Positions 42,409-55,098 of a stretch of 64,000 nucleotides of DNA are shown here, one piece after another (positions within the stretch are counted from its first letter, which is position 1; each line of letters opens with the position of its first letter). The translations under genes and the position numbers were made by a program. Below the pieces are notes generated by a model. The model had not been told where the DNA came from and made no database searches. It worked only from the letters and a program-made list of their open reading frames with translations. Location of the stretch: assembly GCA_949357655.1 (NCBI GenBank), contig CASHTG010000018.1, forward strand, positions 1,860,001 through 1,924,000, in the 5' to 3' direction. The DNA is from Parascedosporium putredinis. Taxonomy: Eukaryota > Ascomycota > Sordariomycetes > Microascales > Microascaceae.

Positions 42409-44719
42409 CTAACCGATAGACGTACCCGCGTACAGGCTAGCATCCGTCGATATCCCCGAAACATCCCAGCAAGACTGCAGCGCGTCCTCCATCGTCGTAA
42501 AAGACACAACATCTTCCGTCGACGTCTCGTACGACTCGTCAATCTGCAGCGAAAACCCCCGCGTCAGCCGGGACACCACCATTCCCACCACCACCACCGC
42601 CACCAGACCCCGCGAGCCGCAACGCCCGCCCCGCGTTGGCCGCCGGGGTCCGCGCCAGCACCTCCTGAGCAATCGTCTGCACCTCGCGGATGTTGATGAC
42701 GCCCTGGGGCCACGCGGCAGCGAGGGCCTTGAGGCACCCGATGCTCAAGCGGATCTGGTGGCGCGCGATGGCCAGGCGCTCGCTGGGGAAGAGGAACTTG
42801 CAGGCGGAGAGGAAGGGGATGGTTCCCGCGATGATCATGCAGATGGTGAAGGGGGTGTGGTGGAAGGGCCGCGCGGGCAGGGCCATGAGGCGGATCTGGC
42901 CCTCGATGGCCTTGAGGCAGCGCACGGTGTGGACGTTGATGAGGCTGCCGATGGTGCAGGTGTCCGGGGTGGCCATTTTGCAGCTGGAGAGGATTTCGAG
43001 GGGGTTGAAGAGGAGGTCGGAGTAGGGTCTGTGAAATCCGACGACGAGCCTGTGGGAGAAGGTCAGTATGACAAATAGGATGTTCAAAAGGTGAGAAATG
43101 AAGTTGAGTTGGAATTTGAGATTGGACGAAGGGGAGGAAAGACGTACGCGTGAAGAGCCATGTGAGCCTGGAACATGAGCTCATCAACCAACCCGTCCTT
43201 TCCGGTGATTATCTCCCTCTTGCAGGCGGGAAGCAGGAGGAGCCAACCGTCTATGATGGCATCTACGTCGGCCACGAGCTGGGCTGGGAGCTCGCCAGAG
43301 GGCTCCAAGGGTGCCACGGCCGTCACGGATGATATGCAGCGGATGGCCCCGACGTGGTAGGCAAAGGAAGAGTAGACGTGGTCATCGAGCTCGAACTCGC
43401 GACAGTCGAACTCTTCCAGAGTTTTTGGTACGGGAATTGTCTGGTCGATGAGTTAGCTAAAAGAAAAGGGAAGAACCGCAGTACGAGACCCTAGATAGGG
43501 GAAACATGATGAAAAGATGGTACATGTATATCGAGAACAAAGTAAGAGGAACAAAGGGGGAAAAAAAGTGTTGACTGGAAGAACCGCAAAATGGCGTGCA
43601 TTGGTAAGAACTTACCCCTTCTTCATACTCGCTCTCTTCACAAGGAAGGTCAGCAGTCGCGTCGAAATTCTGCGAAGAAAACTTGATGGTGCGGCTCATG
43701 GCAGCGTAGTAGGCGTCAACAATAAAAATCTGCCACCACGTCCGCCGCCAGCACTCCTCCAGCACGGGATCGCCGCGACCGTGCTGGGGCGCAAACTCGC
43801 GCCGAAACAGGCCGAGGTCGAAGGCGAGCTGCTTCGCAGCCTCCATGGCCATCCTGGCGTCGGCCTTTTCGCCGTACCAGAAGAGGCCGATGGAGAGGAG
43901 CAGGCGGGCCTGGGCCATGAAAGCCCTCGCGGCGGGGCTGTCGCTCGAGACGGTGGACACGCGCCGCTTGGCCTGCTCCTTGAGGGGGCCGGCCTGGTCC
44001 GGGCTAGCGTAGGTCGACCCGAGGAAGCGCAGGACGGTGACGACGGGTTCCAGGGCGGCGCGGTCGGCGGGGTCCCGGTAGAGGTCTGTGAGGCGTCTGC
44101 GCGGTAGGGCGCAGGGGTGCAGGCGGTGGAAGTGCTCGTAGTAGGCGAGGATCAGGCGGTCGTCGACGAGGTCCGGGTCGAGGCAGACGCTCGGGGCGGG
44201 CTCGCTGTAGAAGTGGGAGAACTGTTGGAGCCCGAAGGAGATGTTGCCATGCAGGAGCTGGGGTTGGTGCTGCTGCTGCTGCTGCTGCTGCTGCCCCGCG
44301 TCGACGTCGTCAACCGAGATGGGACACCAGAGGGGCCGGGCGAGCTGGTGAGCAGGTACATCTACCCCCGACACCGCGACCGATTTCTCGGCGGGCGAGG
44401 AGGACGAGTCGGTGGAAGCGGAAGACGACGAGGGGAAGGGCGACGACGCACAGGGCGACGACGATGCCGCGGTGGCTGCTTCGTGGGCGTCACGAACCCG
44501 TCGACGGGCGGCCAGGGTCTCTCTGTCGAGGCCCCCGCGTCGCGACCGCTCGTAGTGGCACTCCCTCTCCGACGAAGCACATCGGTGGCAGTAGGGGCGG
44601 GTGGCATCACATTTGATGTGTCTTGTGCGGCAAGGGATGCAGGCTAGCGATACTCGCGGTCCCCCTCCGCCAGTGACTTTTCCCGGGAGGGCACTGGGTG
44701 ATTCTCCAGTCTGCTGCAT
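42409..44719 (-). CDS. Zn2Cys6 fungal-specific transcription factor
   Basis: Nuclear DNA-binding regulator. I choose the ATG at 44719 (MQQTGESPSALPG). The binuclear cluster is complete: CIPCRTRHIKCDATRPYCHR, then CASSEREC (C-x2-C-x6-C-x6-C-x2-C-x6-C). A Ser-rich linker and a polyglutamine tract (GQQQQQQQQH) follow. The fungal-specific middle homology domain begins near LILAYYEHFHRLHPCALPRR and includes FMAQARLLLSIGLFWYGEKA, KQLAFDLGLFRREF and CWRRTWWQIFIVDAYYAAMS, typical of fungal_trans. After introns near 43441-43617 and 43050-43145 the protein continues with VYSSFAYHVGAIRCIS and RLVVGFHRPYSDL, ending about 42409. A frame change in GGT/GGC repeats near 42580 leads to LQIDESYETSTEDVVS. Targets are unknown; the neighbours do not reveal them. 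Confidence 0.9.
44271..44295 (+). repeat. GCT/CAG triplet run (polyGln in the regulator)
   Basis: About eight GCT triplets on the plus strand encode consecutive glutamines on the minus strand in the Zn2Cys6 protein. Such runs often vary between strains. Confidence 0.85.
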
Positions 44720-45919
44720 CTGTGTGGTTTTTAGAAGGCGGGGGAGGGGTGGGCAACCTTCTTTCCGGCGGTAAAAACACAACCTAGGGGGCCTGGGGCA
44801 AGAAAAAAAAAAGTGAAAAAGATTAAGCAAAAGAAGGTTGGTCGTAAGGTTTCAATGTTGGGGTTAGAGGTCCAGAGTAAGGGACCCCGTAGTGGCACGG
44901 GAATGGGAAATCTGGAAAGGGGTTAGGGGCCCGCACAGGGCTGAACGGGGAGTTCGTATGTGTGTGGGGGAGTTAAGGATCAATGGTGAATTAGGGGTGC
45001 AACTTGTTCCCGCGAAAAGAGTGGATTGCCGACGGTCAAGGTACAGTACTAATAATGCGTCGTTGCTTTGCGAAGTCGGGTTCGCAGGGCGTTGCACACG
45101 TTCATAATACAGTTTGAACCAAGAGTTGTGAAGACCTGGCCACGGGTGTCGGATGTACCGGTACCGAGTACAACGTAGTATTTCGCTATGGTTCAAATGT
45201 AGCGGGTACCGCCAATCGGTGATGGCTTCGGCAACCCGTCGTACCCGCTGGGTCAGCCGGCCCGGAACTCTGGGCTTCGTATCGCCGTCTCGCGTGCTCG
45301 CGGCCTCAAACGCATCCGGGGCTCGTGATTTCTGAAGTTTTCTTGGTTTTGCTCTTTCCTGCGCGGGCTCACAGCAAAGGATCAAAGGAATACACCCTCG
45401 AGTTTGTAATCAGGATGATCCGATCCCGATTCGCGCGGCACCCGGGGCAAGCCTGCGTCCGACTTTTTCGGCATTTTTCCTCAAGCCGGCAAGTCGTTGC
45501 GTCAGTGAGTCAATGGGTCCAAACGGGTCGAAACGGGTCAACGAGTCCACGGGCGATGGCCTCATCAAAGACCTATAGCCATTTTGTAGATCTCTTCAAG
45601 TGGAGCTTTGCGGAGACGGCAAGAGGTATAAATCGACTTGCTTCCGTGGAGAAAGACGAAAACATCTTGGCTTCGAAGAGTCATTCACATCACAAGCACA
45701 TCATATAAACCACTTAGATCTTCTTCCGCTCCTCGACTCGCATAACATCTCGCACCTCCACCCGCATAACATCCCATCTCCCACCTACACAAGCACCCTT
45801 GCTCCCTCTCACTCTCCCCCTGGCCCCCAATCTCTACACGACATCTTACACGAGCCCACCATCCGCACAGACACCCTTGGTCCTAAATATATAACAAAAG
45901 AAGACCAAAAAAAAGAACC
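44720..45919. other. Divergent intergenic region
   Basis: 1.2 kb between the Zn2Cys6 start (minus) and the flavoprotein start (plus). It contains a TATAAA box and a repeated CGCATAACATC at about 45738-45775 in the likely 5' UTR. No gene is supported. Confidence 0.5.
45627..45632 (+). promoter_or_regulatory. TATA box of the flavoprotein gene
   Basis: TATAAA lies 293 bp upstream of the ATG at 45920; the interval is CT- and CA-rich like a long fungal leader. Confidence 0.4.
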
Positions 45920-47177
45920 ATGACCCAGCCACAGCAGCAGCGCATCCTTGTCGTCGGCTCCGGTTTCGCCGGCATGTGGAGCGCCCTCAGCGCCCGGCGC
46001 CTCCTCAGCCTCGAATCCGCCAACCCGTCCTCTTCCTCCATCGAAGTCGCCGTCGTCGCCCCCAACGACAACCTCGTCATCCGCCCGCGTCTGTACGAGC
46101 CCGGCGTCGATAAGCTGAGCGTCTCCCTCGGCCCCCTCTTCACCGCCACCGGCGTACGCTTCATCCAGGGCACCGTCGACGCCATCGACACCGCCACCCA
46201 CGCCGTCACCGTCGTCGACGCCGCGGGCGAGCGCTCCTCCGTCTCCTACACGCGCCTCGTCCTCGCCGCGGGCAGCCGCGTCGTGCGGCCCAACATCCCA
46301 GGCCTCGCCGAGCACGCCTTCAACGTGGACCAGATCGACGAGGCGACCCGTCTGGAGAAGCACCTCGCCAGCCTGGCCGCGCTCCCCGCCAGCCCCGCCC
46401 GCAACACCGTCGTCGTGTGCGGCGGCGGCTTCACGGGCATCGAGCTCGCCACCGAGCTCACCGGCCGGCTCCGCGCCACCCTCGGCGACCAGGAAAGGTG
46501 CGCGTCGTCGTCGTCGAGCGGGCCCAGGACATCGGCCCGGACCTCGGCCCCGGCCCCCGGCCCATCATCCTCGACGCGCTCAAGGAGCTCGGCGTCGAGG
46601 CCAGGCTCGGCACCGCCGTGTCGGGCGTGGAGGCGGGCGCCGTTCTCACCGCCGACGGGGAGAGGATCGAGACCCTCACGGCCATCTGGACCGCGGGTAT
46701 GGTGGCGAACCCCCTCACCGCGCAAATCTCCGCGGAGAAGGACGGCCTCGGCCGCCTCGTCGTGGATACCAATCTTCGCGTGCCCTCCGTCCCCGACGTC
46801 TTTGCCACGGGCGACGTGGCCCGCGCCATCACCGACGACGAGGGCCACGCCACGCTCATGTCCTGCCAGCACGCCATGTATCTCGGCCGCTTTTCCGGCA
46901 ACAACGCCGCGGCCGACCTCCTCGGCGTGGCTCCTACGCCTTACGCCCAGGAGGCTACGCCACGTGTCTGGACCTGGGCCCCGCGGGCTCAGTGGTGTGC
47001 GAGGGCTGGGACCGCAAGGTCATGATGTCCGGCGCGCAGGGCAAGACGATCAAGACGTACATCAACCGCGTGCTCATCTACCCGCCTACCGCCGACCCCA
47101 AGGATGCCTTCAACCGCGCGGACCCGGAGTGGAGGGTCCCGCCGCTGACTGATGAGCTCCTCGCCGGTGGATTTTAG
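45920..47177 (+). CDS. NDH2/FSP1-like FAD-dependent NAD(P)H oxidoreductase
   Basis: Two-dinucleotide-binding-domain flavoprotein that would oxidise NAD(P)H and reduce a quinone or similar acceptor. The N-terminal FAD motif is ILVVGSGFAGMWSALSARRL; the second Rossmann motif for NAD(P)H is VVVCGGGFTGIELATELTGR. The FAD-closing motif is VPDVFATGDVARAI, with IWTAGMVANPL before it. About 415 residues. A missing A near 46494-46496 shifts the frame between the two halves (GDQE, then KVRVVVVERAQ), and another missing base near 46955 shifts it before YATCLDLG. The C-terminus (INRVLIYPPTADPKDAFNRA) has no obvious membrane anchor, and there is no clear mitochondrial presequence. It lies tail to tail with the ferric reductase, 266 bp apart. 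Confidence 0.9.
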
Positions 47178-47443
47178 ACTTTGGGATGTGTTGTCTCCCC
47201 TTGGTCTTGTGCTAGGCGGCTAGGTTCTAATGATTTTTAAATAATGCTGCTAATGGTAATGCCTGATGATGAGAAGAGGAAGAGGGAGGAGATGGGAGGG
47301 CATGGTGGTTAGAATCTAGTGTGGAAATAGAGTGGGCAAGATACGCAGGGACCGATGGGCAACTTAGACACGGAACTCTAGATTTGAATTAGAATCGAGC
47401 AAGACCATTTTCCCCTTGCATTTGTTTATTCATTGTTAAGACA
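47178..47443. other. Convergent spacer
   Basis: 266 bp between two convergent stop codons; AT-rich on the right half. No gene is seen. Confidence 0.5.
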
Positions 47444-49478
47444 TCACCGCTCTAACCGTTCATCATAACATAACGTAACATCGTAACGCTCCTCCCCTTC
47501 CACACCCGCCTCGCCGAATTCAACCCCGCAACCACCCTCCGCAGATCCGTAATCATCCCCACCGGCCCGCTGCCAAACACCACCGTCCTCCCGCTCGCTG
47601 TATTCTCCACGAACTCCTCAACGCACCGCGCCAGGTCCGGTGGCGCTTCTCCGGCGGCTCGTTCTCACCGCCCACCAGAGCCAATTTCGTCGCACCCGCC
47701 GCGGACTTGCCCACATCATCAACGCCCGCCGCCTGCTCCTTTTCGTCAATCATCTTCTCGATCGACGGGCTCGCCGCCGTGTTGTGCGCCTCGTCCTCGC
47801 GCGTCACGAGCACCCGGACGGCGATGCCCGGATTCGCGCGCAGGATCGCGAGCTCCGGCTCGATCCACTTGACGTCCTTGCTCCGGCGCACGACCCACAC
47901 GAGATCCACGCTCCGGCCGGACAAGTCGCGCCTCGCGAGCTCCAGGAGAACAGGGAGGACGTACGTGATGCCGGTACCGCCGGCGACGCACAGGACGTTG
48001 CTGGCGGGCGTGAGTTGGCGCGCGAGGTCCTCGCCGTACGGACCCGTCAGGAGCACGGAGATGTCGGCGCCGGTTCCTCCGCTGCTGCTGCTGCCGGTGC
48101 CCGAGGACCCGTCGCTCGCGCTACCGGCGCCGGCGACCTTTTGGACAACATCTCGGCGATGCGCTTCGTCTCGCCCGACTTGGCGCGGATGACGTACGAG
48201 TGCCTCACGCGGCCGTCTTGGGCGGGATGGCCGGGGTGGCTGAGCGGCGTCATGGGGTGGGACTGCCAGATGCTGCTCTCGGGAAGCAGAGGTAGAAGTG
48301 CTCGCCAATCTTCCAGGGCGGGGCGACCATGTCGAAGTCGATGCGGACGACGTCGCCGTCGGCGGCGTTGGGGAAGAGGATGGTCTCGCCCTTGGCAGGC
48401 GTGATGCTGAATAGGCCGCCGGCGCGGTTTCGGTGCAGGAGGAAGGTCCGGATCGCGCGGGCGAGGCGGTCGAGGGCCCAGATGAGGATGGATGGGGTGA
48501 GGAAGCAGTGGAGCTTTTCCCAGTGACCGATGCAAGCGCCAATGTAGATAATAGCTAGCGCGTAGTGGGACTTGCGGAAGAACTCGTAGCCCGTCAGGCG
48601 GATGACGGGCGGCAGGCTGAGCACGTAGAGGAGCAGCAGGAGGATCATGGCGACGACGCCCCAAATCATGTACAGCTGCTTGATCCACATCTCGGCGACC
48701 ATGGGCTGCGGCTGGTACAGCCGTATCTCGATGATGCACCAGCCAATGGTGTGTAGCGAGGACTGCACGACGATGACGTAGCCGAGCCAGCGGTGGAGAA
48801 AGTTGAAGTTTTGGTACGGCACGCCTGTCACCGCGGAGAGAAACGACTCGCGCGTGGAGAGGAGGATGGACAGCGGGGTCAGGGCGTAGGCGAGGACGCC
48901 GATGCGGTCGGACCAAGGGCCCAGGCTGGTCCTGGTGTTGTAGGAGCCCGGCGAGCTGGCGACGGGCGTGACCCATTTCTGGTAGCCGATGCCCACAAAC
49001 GTCCAGATGGTCAGGTATCCCGTGAGGAGGGCGAGGATCGTGACTTGCAGCCGGGACGCGCGGCCAAACGGGAAACACGCCTCGGGAAGCAGGTAGCGGC
49101 GCGTAAACGCCAGCGCCGCGCGCTTGAACCGAGCGGTGCTAGATGTAGCTGGGAGGACGCCCTGCGCGGCCCCTCGGCGAGAGACGCGCCGTCGACGGCC
49201 GCGCTTGGACGTTGGGTCTTGGCGTCGGATCGCCGCGAGCGCCAGTGGAAGGTGCCCCAGACGGCGAGGACGGCGGCGAGGGTGAGCCAGAAGACGCCGA
49301 CGTAGATCATGCCCAGGTCGTGCGCGCCGTAGACCTCGTCGAGGTAGGCGCACGAGCCCGGGTCGTTGGCGCAGGGCACGATGCGGTCGGCGTAGCCCCA
49401 GTGGGGTTCCGTTTCTTTGGCGGTGGAGAAGTCTTGGATGTGGCGGCGACTGATGTCGGCGCGGAGTTGGCGGTCCAT
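47444..49478 (-). CDS. Ferric reductase (FRE/FRD, NOX-like transmembrane)
   Basis: Plasma-membrane enzyme passing electrons from NADPH via FAD and two haems to extracellular ferric iron. I take the ATG at 49478 (MDRQLRADISRRHIQDF). An outside N-terminal segment and a first helix (IYVGVFWLTLAAVLAVWGTF) come first. The ferric-reductase core has two bis-haem His pairs, each with 13 residues between: the first in FLHRWLGYVIVVQSSLHT, the second in KSHYALAIIYIGACIGHWEK. The FAD domain has PPWKIGEHFYLCFP and an HSYVIRAKSG-like motif; the NAD domain has VLLTGPYG and LCVAGGTGITYVLPVLLELA. The C-terminus is VVFGSGPVGMITDLRR and ends YDVTLCYDERLER after a missing G at 47494-47497. Several other one-base breaks occur (about 48060-48160, 48270, 49150). 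The stop at 47444 is inferred across the last break. Confidence 0.9.
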
Positions 49479-52400
49479 GATGGGCGGTGGGACGGGCCTA
49501 GTGGTTTCTTTTTCGGGAGGAAATGGCAAGGCCCTTTGCCGAGAGGGTAGGGTGGAGGTTAAAGGTCTCTATGGCACTGTATTTTCAAGGGTCTTGGTTC
49601 TTTGGGTCTGCTCGTTCTTGCGAGCAGAGAGTGTATTTCTGGGCAACTGTCAGGTTGGCCAGTGTACCCTTACTGTTCTTGTTGATTCTGTAGATCACTG
49701 ACTCGATGTCCTGCAACCGAGATGCCATTCTGGAAACTCTTCAACTAGGAAAAGAGGAGGGAAACTAGTCTCTATATGTATTCAAAAATCCCAAATATCC
49801 ACCCAAATCACCAAAGTCTGGGCGCCCCACGTCGTCGAAACGAAACAGGAAACTAGCCCTGTTTTCTGTCCCTTATCTATTTTTTTCTTCTCCTCCGTGA
49901 GCAAGAATACGCCATCTCTCTCTCGCGGGGACCTGCCTTACCCCCGGTGCAACGTGCTTCGGAAGGGAGGGGCGTGTGTGTGGGCGGGGGAGAGACAAAC
50001 ATGGAGCCGGATCCTCTGCGCAGTTTTATATGTGCGAATGCCTCCAAGTGAGAGTGTTTGAGCACGTTTTCGGTTCCGAGAATTGTCAGTGGTGGGGGTG
50101 GGCCCCACCGCAGCCACTCCGAGACGGAGGATTGTCAATGACTGGTGACCACTTTGTCCCGGCCCACTTGGATTCCAGCCCGGAAAATACGCTCGTTAAT
50201 TAACTGCATATTGACGGGCCACGGGGACAATGCCCTTGGCTCGCCATCTTGCCACGGAGCAGGCGTGGGAGATCGGAGTCTCGGCTTAGAAGGGCTCGTC
50301 GCCAAGAATCTCGGCCGAGTTCGAGGGCGCTGGTTCGTGGCTTCGTTGTATCTTCGGATCCATCCTTACCACCTGGGCTCTGCAAGCAACTGCCAAAAGA
50401 GAAGACCAAAACGATTATGAAAAGGAGACGGTGATATAGGAAAGCGGCAGGGTTCAAAGAAGGAAGCGAGGCAAGAGGGGGAGAGGGGTTGTCGCAAGCC
50501 GCGGAACCGCGAGAGCCTGGGGTGCGCGAAGAGCATCATAGAGCTCGGAAAAGAACAAGAGAGGGATTTCAACACCTGTCGGTAAAGAGCTAGCTTTTCT
50601 CCTTCTGGCATTCGATAAAGTCCGGTGTCGTTAATGCTCCATCGTGGAACCCGCGAGCAGGGAGCCGAGAGCGGAAGCAGTGGCTAGCCAATAATGTTGA
50701 AGACGCTCCCGACTATCAACTCCCGAGTCTCGCCCAATCCCCTTATCGTCTAGAACCCCAGTGAGCCTCTAACTGATATATAACAAGGTCATACTCACCT
50801 TTGATATCTCGCGGCCGGCCCTCGTAGACCACTTCATCTTGAAAATCTTGGTGTTTTCGGCTTCCCATCTAGGTTAGACTTGGTCCTCATATACGCGCCA
50901 TGAGGAGATCAAGGTTGCCCCAGTTGCGACTGGAAAGAACTTGAGGACTTAAGCACGACAAACGAAAAGATGTTTGATACCGACGCAGCTCATCGCCTCT
51001 CCGTCAAAAGTTATAGTCCGTCGAGATCCAATCATAGTCCGTGGACGCGGGATCCAAACGGGGATTGAACTAACCCCCGTTCGTGGCACGGCCGAATCGA
51101 ACAAAGCCAGAAGCAAGCCCACAAGGAATTGGATCGAACAAAGATCCGATTCTGACCCGAGATTTATGACGGGCTAACCAAAATTGATATTTAGATTTTT
51201 TTTTTTCTTTTCCCCGCGTTCCGCCGTTTTCTTCAACTGGTTCGTCTTTACAACCACAGGGACAACTTTCCTTATTATGTTTGGAAATCTCGGACCATGA
51301 TCAAGTGTCGCGAAGATGGGCCCCATCACTCACCGGCAGCTCACCAACACGAAGCACATCGGTGACAGTGGACGAGCTTACATTGGTGGAAGGGTGGAAG
51401 AGCAATTTATCCGATGTGGATCTCGATGCCTTCTGCGCTCATGCCGGAGAGGCAGGGGTCAGGCCTAGAGAAATGGGATTGCTGCCGGGGTCTTCCAGTG
51501 GATGTCAACGGAACTGTGGACGAGTTATTATCACGTGACACTCCAATTTTAGGCGGCACTCCATTGCTCCAGGGCATTCAATGTTGGCTACTGCAGGTAC
51601 CAGCAGCGGCACTGGCCTGATTGGATTACAACACCCCAAGAACAGGAATTTCGGAGTCCTTCGCACCGTCTTCACGGACCCCGTTCATCTATTAGCGTTT
51701 GCTTCTCCTTTGCTTTTGCCCTTTGTTGCTGATTCCGTCGGATTGCGCTTCGTTGGCTTCTAGGCTTACTAGACGTCCCCGGCATTGGCGCCCGTCCTCG
51801 GTTCGGCCACGCCAGGCCCGCACCTCGCGAAAACGAATCCCGGTAGTGATGCTACTGCGGCTACTTCTTTTGGGGCACGATCATCCGCATCAGCCGTTCT
51901 GGAAACTTCGCGGGGGAGGCGGGAGCAGGGAACCAGGACGCGAGACACCTAGACTTGGTTGATGGAAAGCGAGATCGATCGAACTGGAATCCATGTGACT
52001 GTCCGGTGTTGCCCTCCCATCGCCAAGAAACACTGATACCCCGGCAATGGTTGTTTGCTTCTCTCCGTCGATGAGAAATGATCTCATTCCAATTTCTTTT
52101 CCCCTCTTCCAGACAAGTGCATGTAGTGGAAAAAAGGAATAAAAAATAAGAGGAAGAGAAAAGGGAATCCTCATTGGGCACGTCACTGTCGGCTGCAGAG
52201 CATCCATCATCCGGCGGGTCTGCATCTTCCACAAACGCAACCTCGCACGGCGTTGCTCCGTCTAGGCAAAGTGGGACAAGCGTTTCCTCGAATTGAACCG
52301 CCCGCTTTCCCCGTCCGCCATCCGCCCTACGCCATTTGCTCCCCAAGAACTGCAGGGGATTTCGTGGCCACAGTTGTCCTTGATTCCGTCCCCAGAGGAA

Positions 52401-53165
52401 GCGTGAAAGCAAGAAAAAGAAGAAAAAACACTGTTTTTCGCGCCGGTCCTCGTTCCTATCCTCACCTAGATCCAACTATCCAAGCAACCCAGCGTAAAAG
52501 CAACAAAGGACACCGAGAGGAACAGGAACAAAAGAATAAAAGAAAGAAAAAGAAACAAGAATAAAAAAGCCAAGACCCCCAATGCAGGGGATCCTCCGCC
52601 TTCTCCAACTCCCAATCTCCCGCCCCAAGAGCTTGGGCCAAGCCGAACCTGTCCCATCCTGGAAACCCGGCCCTCGATGCTCCGCGTCAATCAAAATTTG
52701 GCCGGCGCGAAGGTACTCGCAAAGGCGGGCCACATAGAGCGTGTGCACGATGTAGAATTTCCCCAATTGGCAACCGCTCTAATGGCTTTTGGCACTTTCC
52801 TTGCACTTTCCCTTGCATTTTCCTTGCTCGCTTTAAGCCTCTTGGGGAACCATGGAGCATCGTCGTACCGCGTTGGCGTCGGCGCCCCCTCGGTGGGGAA
52901 AGCTCCATACCCTGCGGTTCTACGGTCCCCGGGAACAGGTTTGCTCTCTAACACGGGTATTTTGCAAGATATATATCGGTGACCACTCTTCCTCTTGCGT
53001 GCTTCCTCTCGTCTTCTCTCCTTTCTTCACCAGCCGCCGTCAAGCCCCCTCCTCCCCTCACGCTCATTACATTGCACAAGTCAAAGAAGAGCCGCTCACC
53101 GGATACTTTCGTTCAACTAAGAAAACTTTGCTTGTTTTCCCACCCACGGCCCAGAGACACCCAAC
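49479..53165. other. Intergenic, 3.7 kb, no supported gene
   Basis: Long spacer between the ferric reductase start and the mannanase. Open frames near 51861-52475 (minus) and 50145-50457 have no recognisable content. The right end holds the mannanase promoter. Confidence 0.5.
52970..52976 (+). promoter_or_regulatory. TATA-like element of the mannanase gene
   Basis: TATATAT lies 196 bp upstream of the ATG at 53166, followed by a CT-rich leader. Confidence 0.4.
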
Positions 53166-54569
53166 ATGCATCTCAAGGCCTCCACCCTCTTGACCCTCGG
53201 TCTCGCTGCGTCCGGCGCCGTTGCCGCCCCTCAGCGCCGCGCTTGCACTCCCAAGAGCCCCTTCGTCACCGTCAAGGATGGCAAGTTCCAGCTCAAGGGC
53301 AAGGACTTTTACTTTGCCGGAAGCAATGCCTACTACTTCCCCTTCACCGGCGTAAGTGCTCACTTACCCTCCTATCCCCTCGCGCGCCTGCGGGGTAAAG
53401 AGGAAAGGGAGAACAATCAGCGACATAAATGCTAACCACGGAGCCCGAATATAGTCTCAGGCCGACGTTGAAAAGGGCCTCACCGCCGCCAAGGATGCTG
53501 GACTAAACGTTTTCCGCACCTGGGGCTTCAACGACAAGAACGCCACCTACGACCCCACCGGTCTCCCCAGTACGGCGGCGAGGGCGCCGCCACCGAGGTC
53601 GTCTTCCAGAGGTGGGACAACGGCAAGCCCACCATCTCCATCGAGGGCTTCGACAAGGTCGTCGACGCCGCCGAGAAGACCGGCATCAAGCTCATCGTCG
53701 CCCTCACTAACAACTGGGCCGACTACGGCGGCATGGACATGTACACCGTCAACCTTGGCGGCAAGTACCACGACGACGTACGTTGAATCCTTCTCCCCTC
53801 CTCTGACTTGAGGCAAGAAACCCCCAAAAGCTAACAAAATCTCCTACTTGTCCAGTTCTACCGTCTCCCATCATCAAGGAGCACTTCAAGGCCTACGTCA
53901 AGGAGTTCGTCACCCGCTACAAGGACTCCCCGCCATCATGGCCTGGGAGCTCGCCAACGAGCCCCGCTGCGGCGCCGACGGCACCCGCAACCTCCCCGCA
54001 GCGACGACTGCACCGTCGAGCTCATGACCGAGTGGATCGACGAGATGAGCAGCTTCATCAAGACCCTCGACACCAACCACCTCGTCACCTGGGGCGGCGA
54101 GGGCGGCTTCAACATCGAGTCCGACGACTGGGCCTACAACGGCGCCGACGGCGGCGACTTCGACCACGAGCTCAGCCTGCCCAACATCGACTTTGGCGTC
54201 TTCCACTCCTACCCCGACTGGTGGAGCAAGACCGTCGAGTGGACCAACCAGTGGATCCGCGACCACGCCGCCTCCGGCAGGAAGGCCGGCAAGCCCGTCG
54301 TCCACGAGGAGTACGGCTGGATGACCGACCAGGCCCGCCTCGACACCCTCGGCCAGACCCGCAACGAGACCAGGCTCGAGGCCATTGGCGGCTGGCAGCA
54401 AATCTCCTTTGAGGAGAAGCTCTCCGACATGTACTGGCAGTACGGATACTCCGAGTACTCCTTTGGCCGCAACCACAACGACGGCTTCACCATCTACCTC
54501 GATGACGACGAGGCCCAGACCCTCGTTTACGAGAACGCTGCCCGCATCAACTCCCTCAACGGCGCTTAA
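53166..54569 (+). CDS. Secreted endo-beta-1,4-mannanase, GH5 (likely GH5_7)
   Basis: Hydrolyses internal mannan linkages outside the cell. The signal peptide MHLKASTLLTLGLAASGAVA is followed by a short APQRRA propeptide-like stretch and then SPFVTVKDGKFQLKGKDFYF and AGSNAYYFPF, a typical GH5_7 opening. Introns are about 53353-53455 (GTAAGT) and 53777-53855 (GTACGT). The acid/base Glu is in MAWELANEPRCG; the nucleophile Glu is in KPVVHEEYGWM. GVFHSYPDWW and MYWQYGYSEYSFG are further conserved active-site segments. About 380 residues, with no CBM1, so it is a single-domain enzyme. Four separate C-run deletions break the frame (53565-53568, 53867-53869, 53928-53931, 53994-53997), and the protein is otherwise complete. 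Confidence 0.94.
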
Positions 54570-55098
54570 ACTCGTTCCTGCAGGGGGCCCATACCATATC
54601 TGTATATATGGCGGCTATCGAATCTCCGGCGCCGGGACTGTTTGCTTTGTATGAATAACCTTTCTTCTCTTTTTCGTCAACGGCTCACCGTGGGTGCATG
54701 GTACACGGGGGAATGGGGCGCGGTTGCCGAAAAAGGGGCCTGTGAATATTACACTTTTTTCTTTCCTCCACGGACGAAATTATAAACATTACGAACTATA
54801 ATATATCATGTTCTCACGCTGTAATCCAATGTGTGCTCTAAGAGACCGTCTTTCCCGTGCTCTTGAATCTAATGCCATGCCTTCTATACCAATTATAACG
54901 CCCTTCCTGCCTCTGGCGCTCTCGACAGATCTGACTAGCCCTGCTAGCTCGGAGATTGCCCGTTGCTTGCTTGAGAACCTGATGTCATCTGACCATCCCA
55001 AGCTTGCCAAAGCATTTCATCAACGGGTGTAATAACAGAAAGGGAGTTGTGATAAGCTCTCCTTCACAGGGTAAGCAGTGCATAGGCGATGCCGAGAA
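54570..55098. other. Intergenic between mannanase and orphan ORF
   Basis: 529 bp; no gene is supported. Confidence 0.5.

Noticed and set aside
45920..47177. Flavoprotein as a pseudogene
   Set aside because: Two frame breaks are single-base deletions, both flanks are fully conserved, and the same error type affects essential genes in the window.
22115..49478. Iron-handling gene cluster
   Set aside because: The ferroportin-like gene and the ferric reductase are over 20 kb apart with unrelated genes between; only the tail-to-tail pair at 46-49 kb is adjacent.
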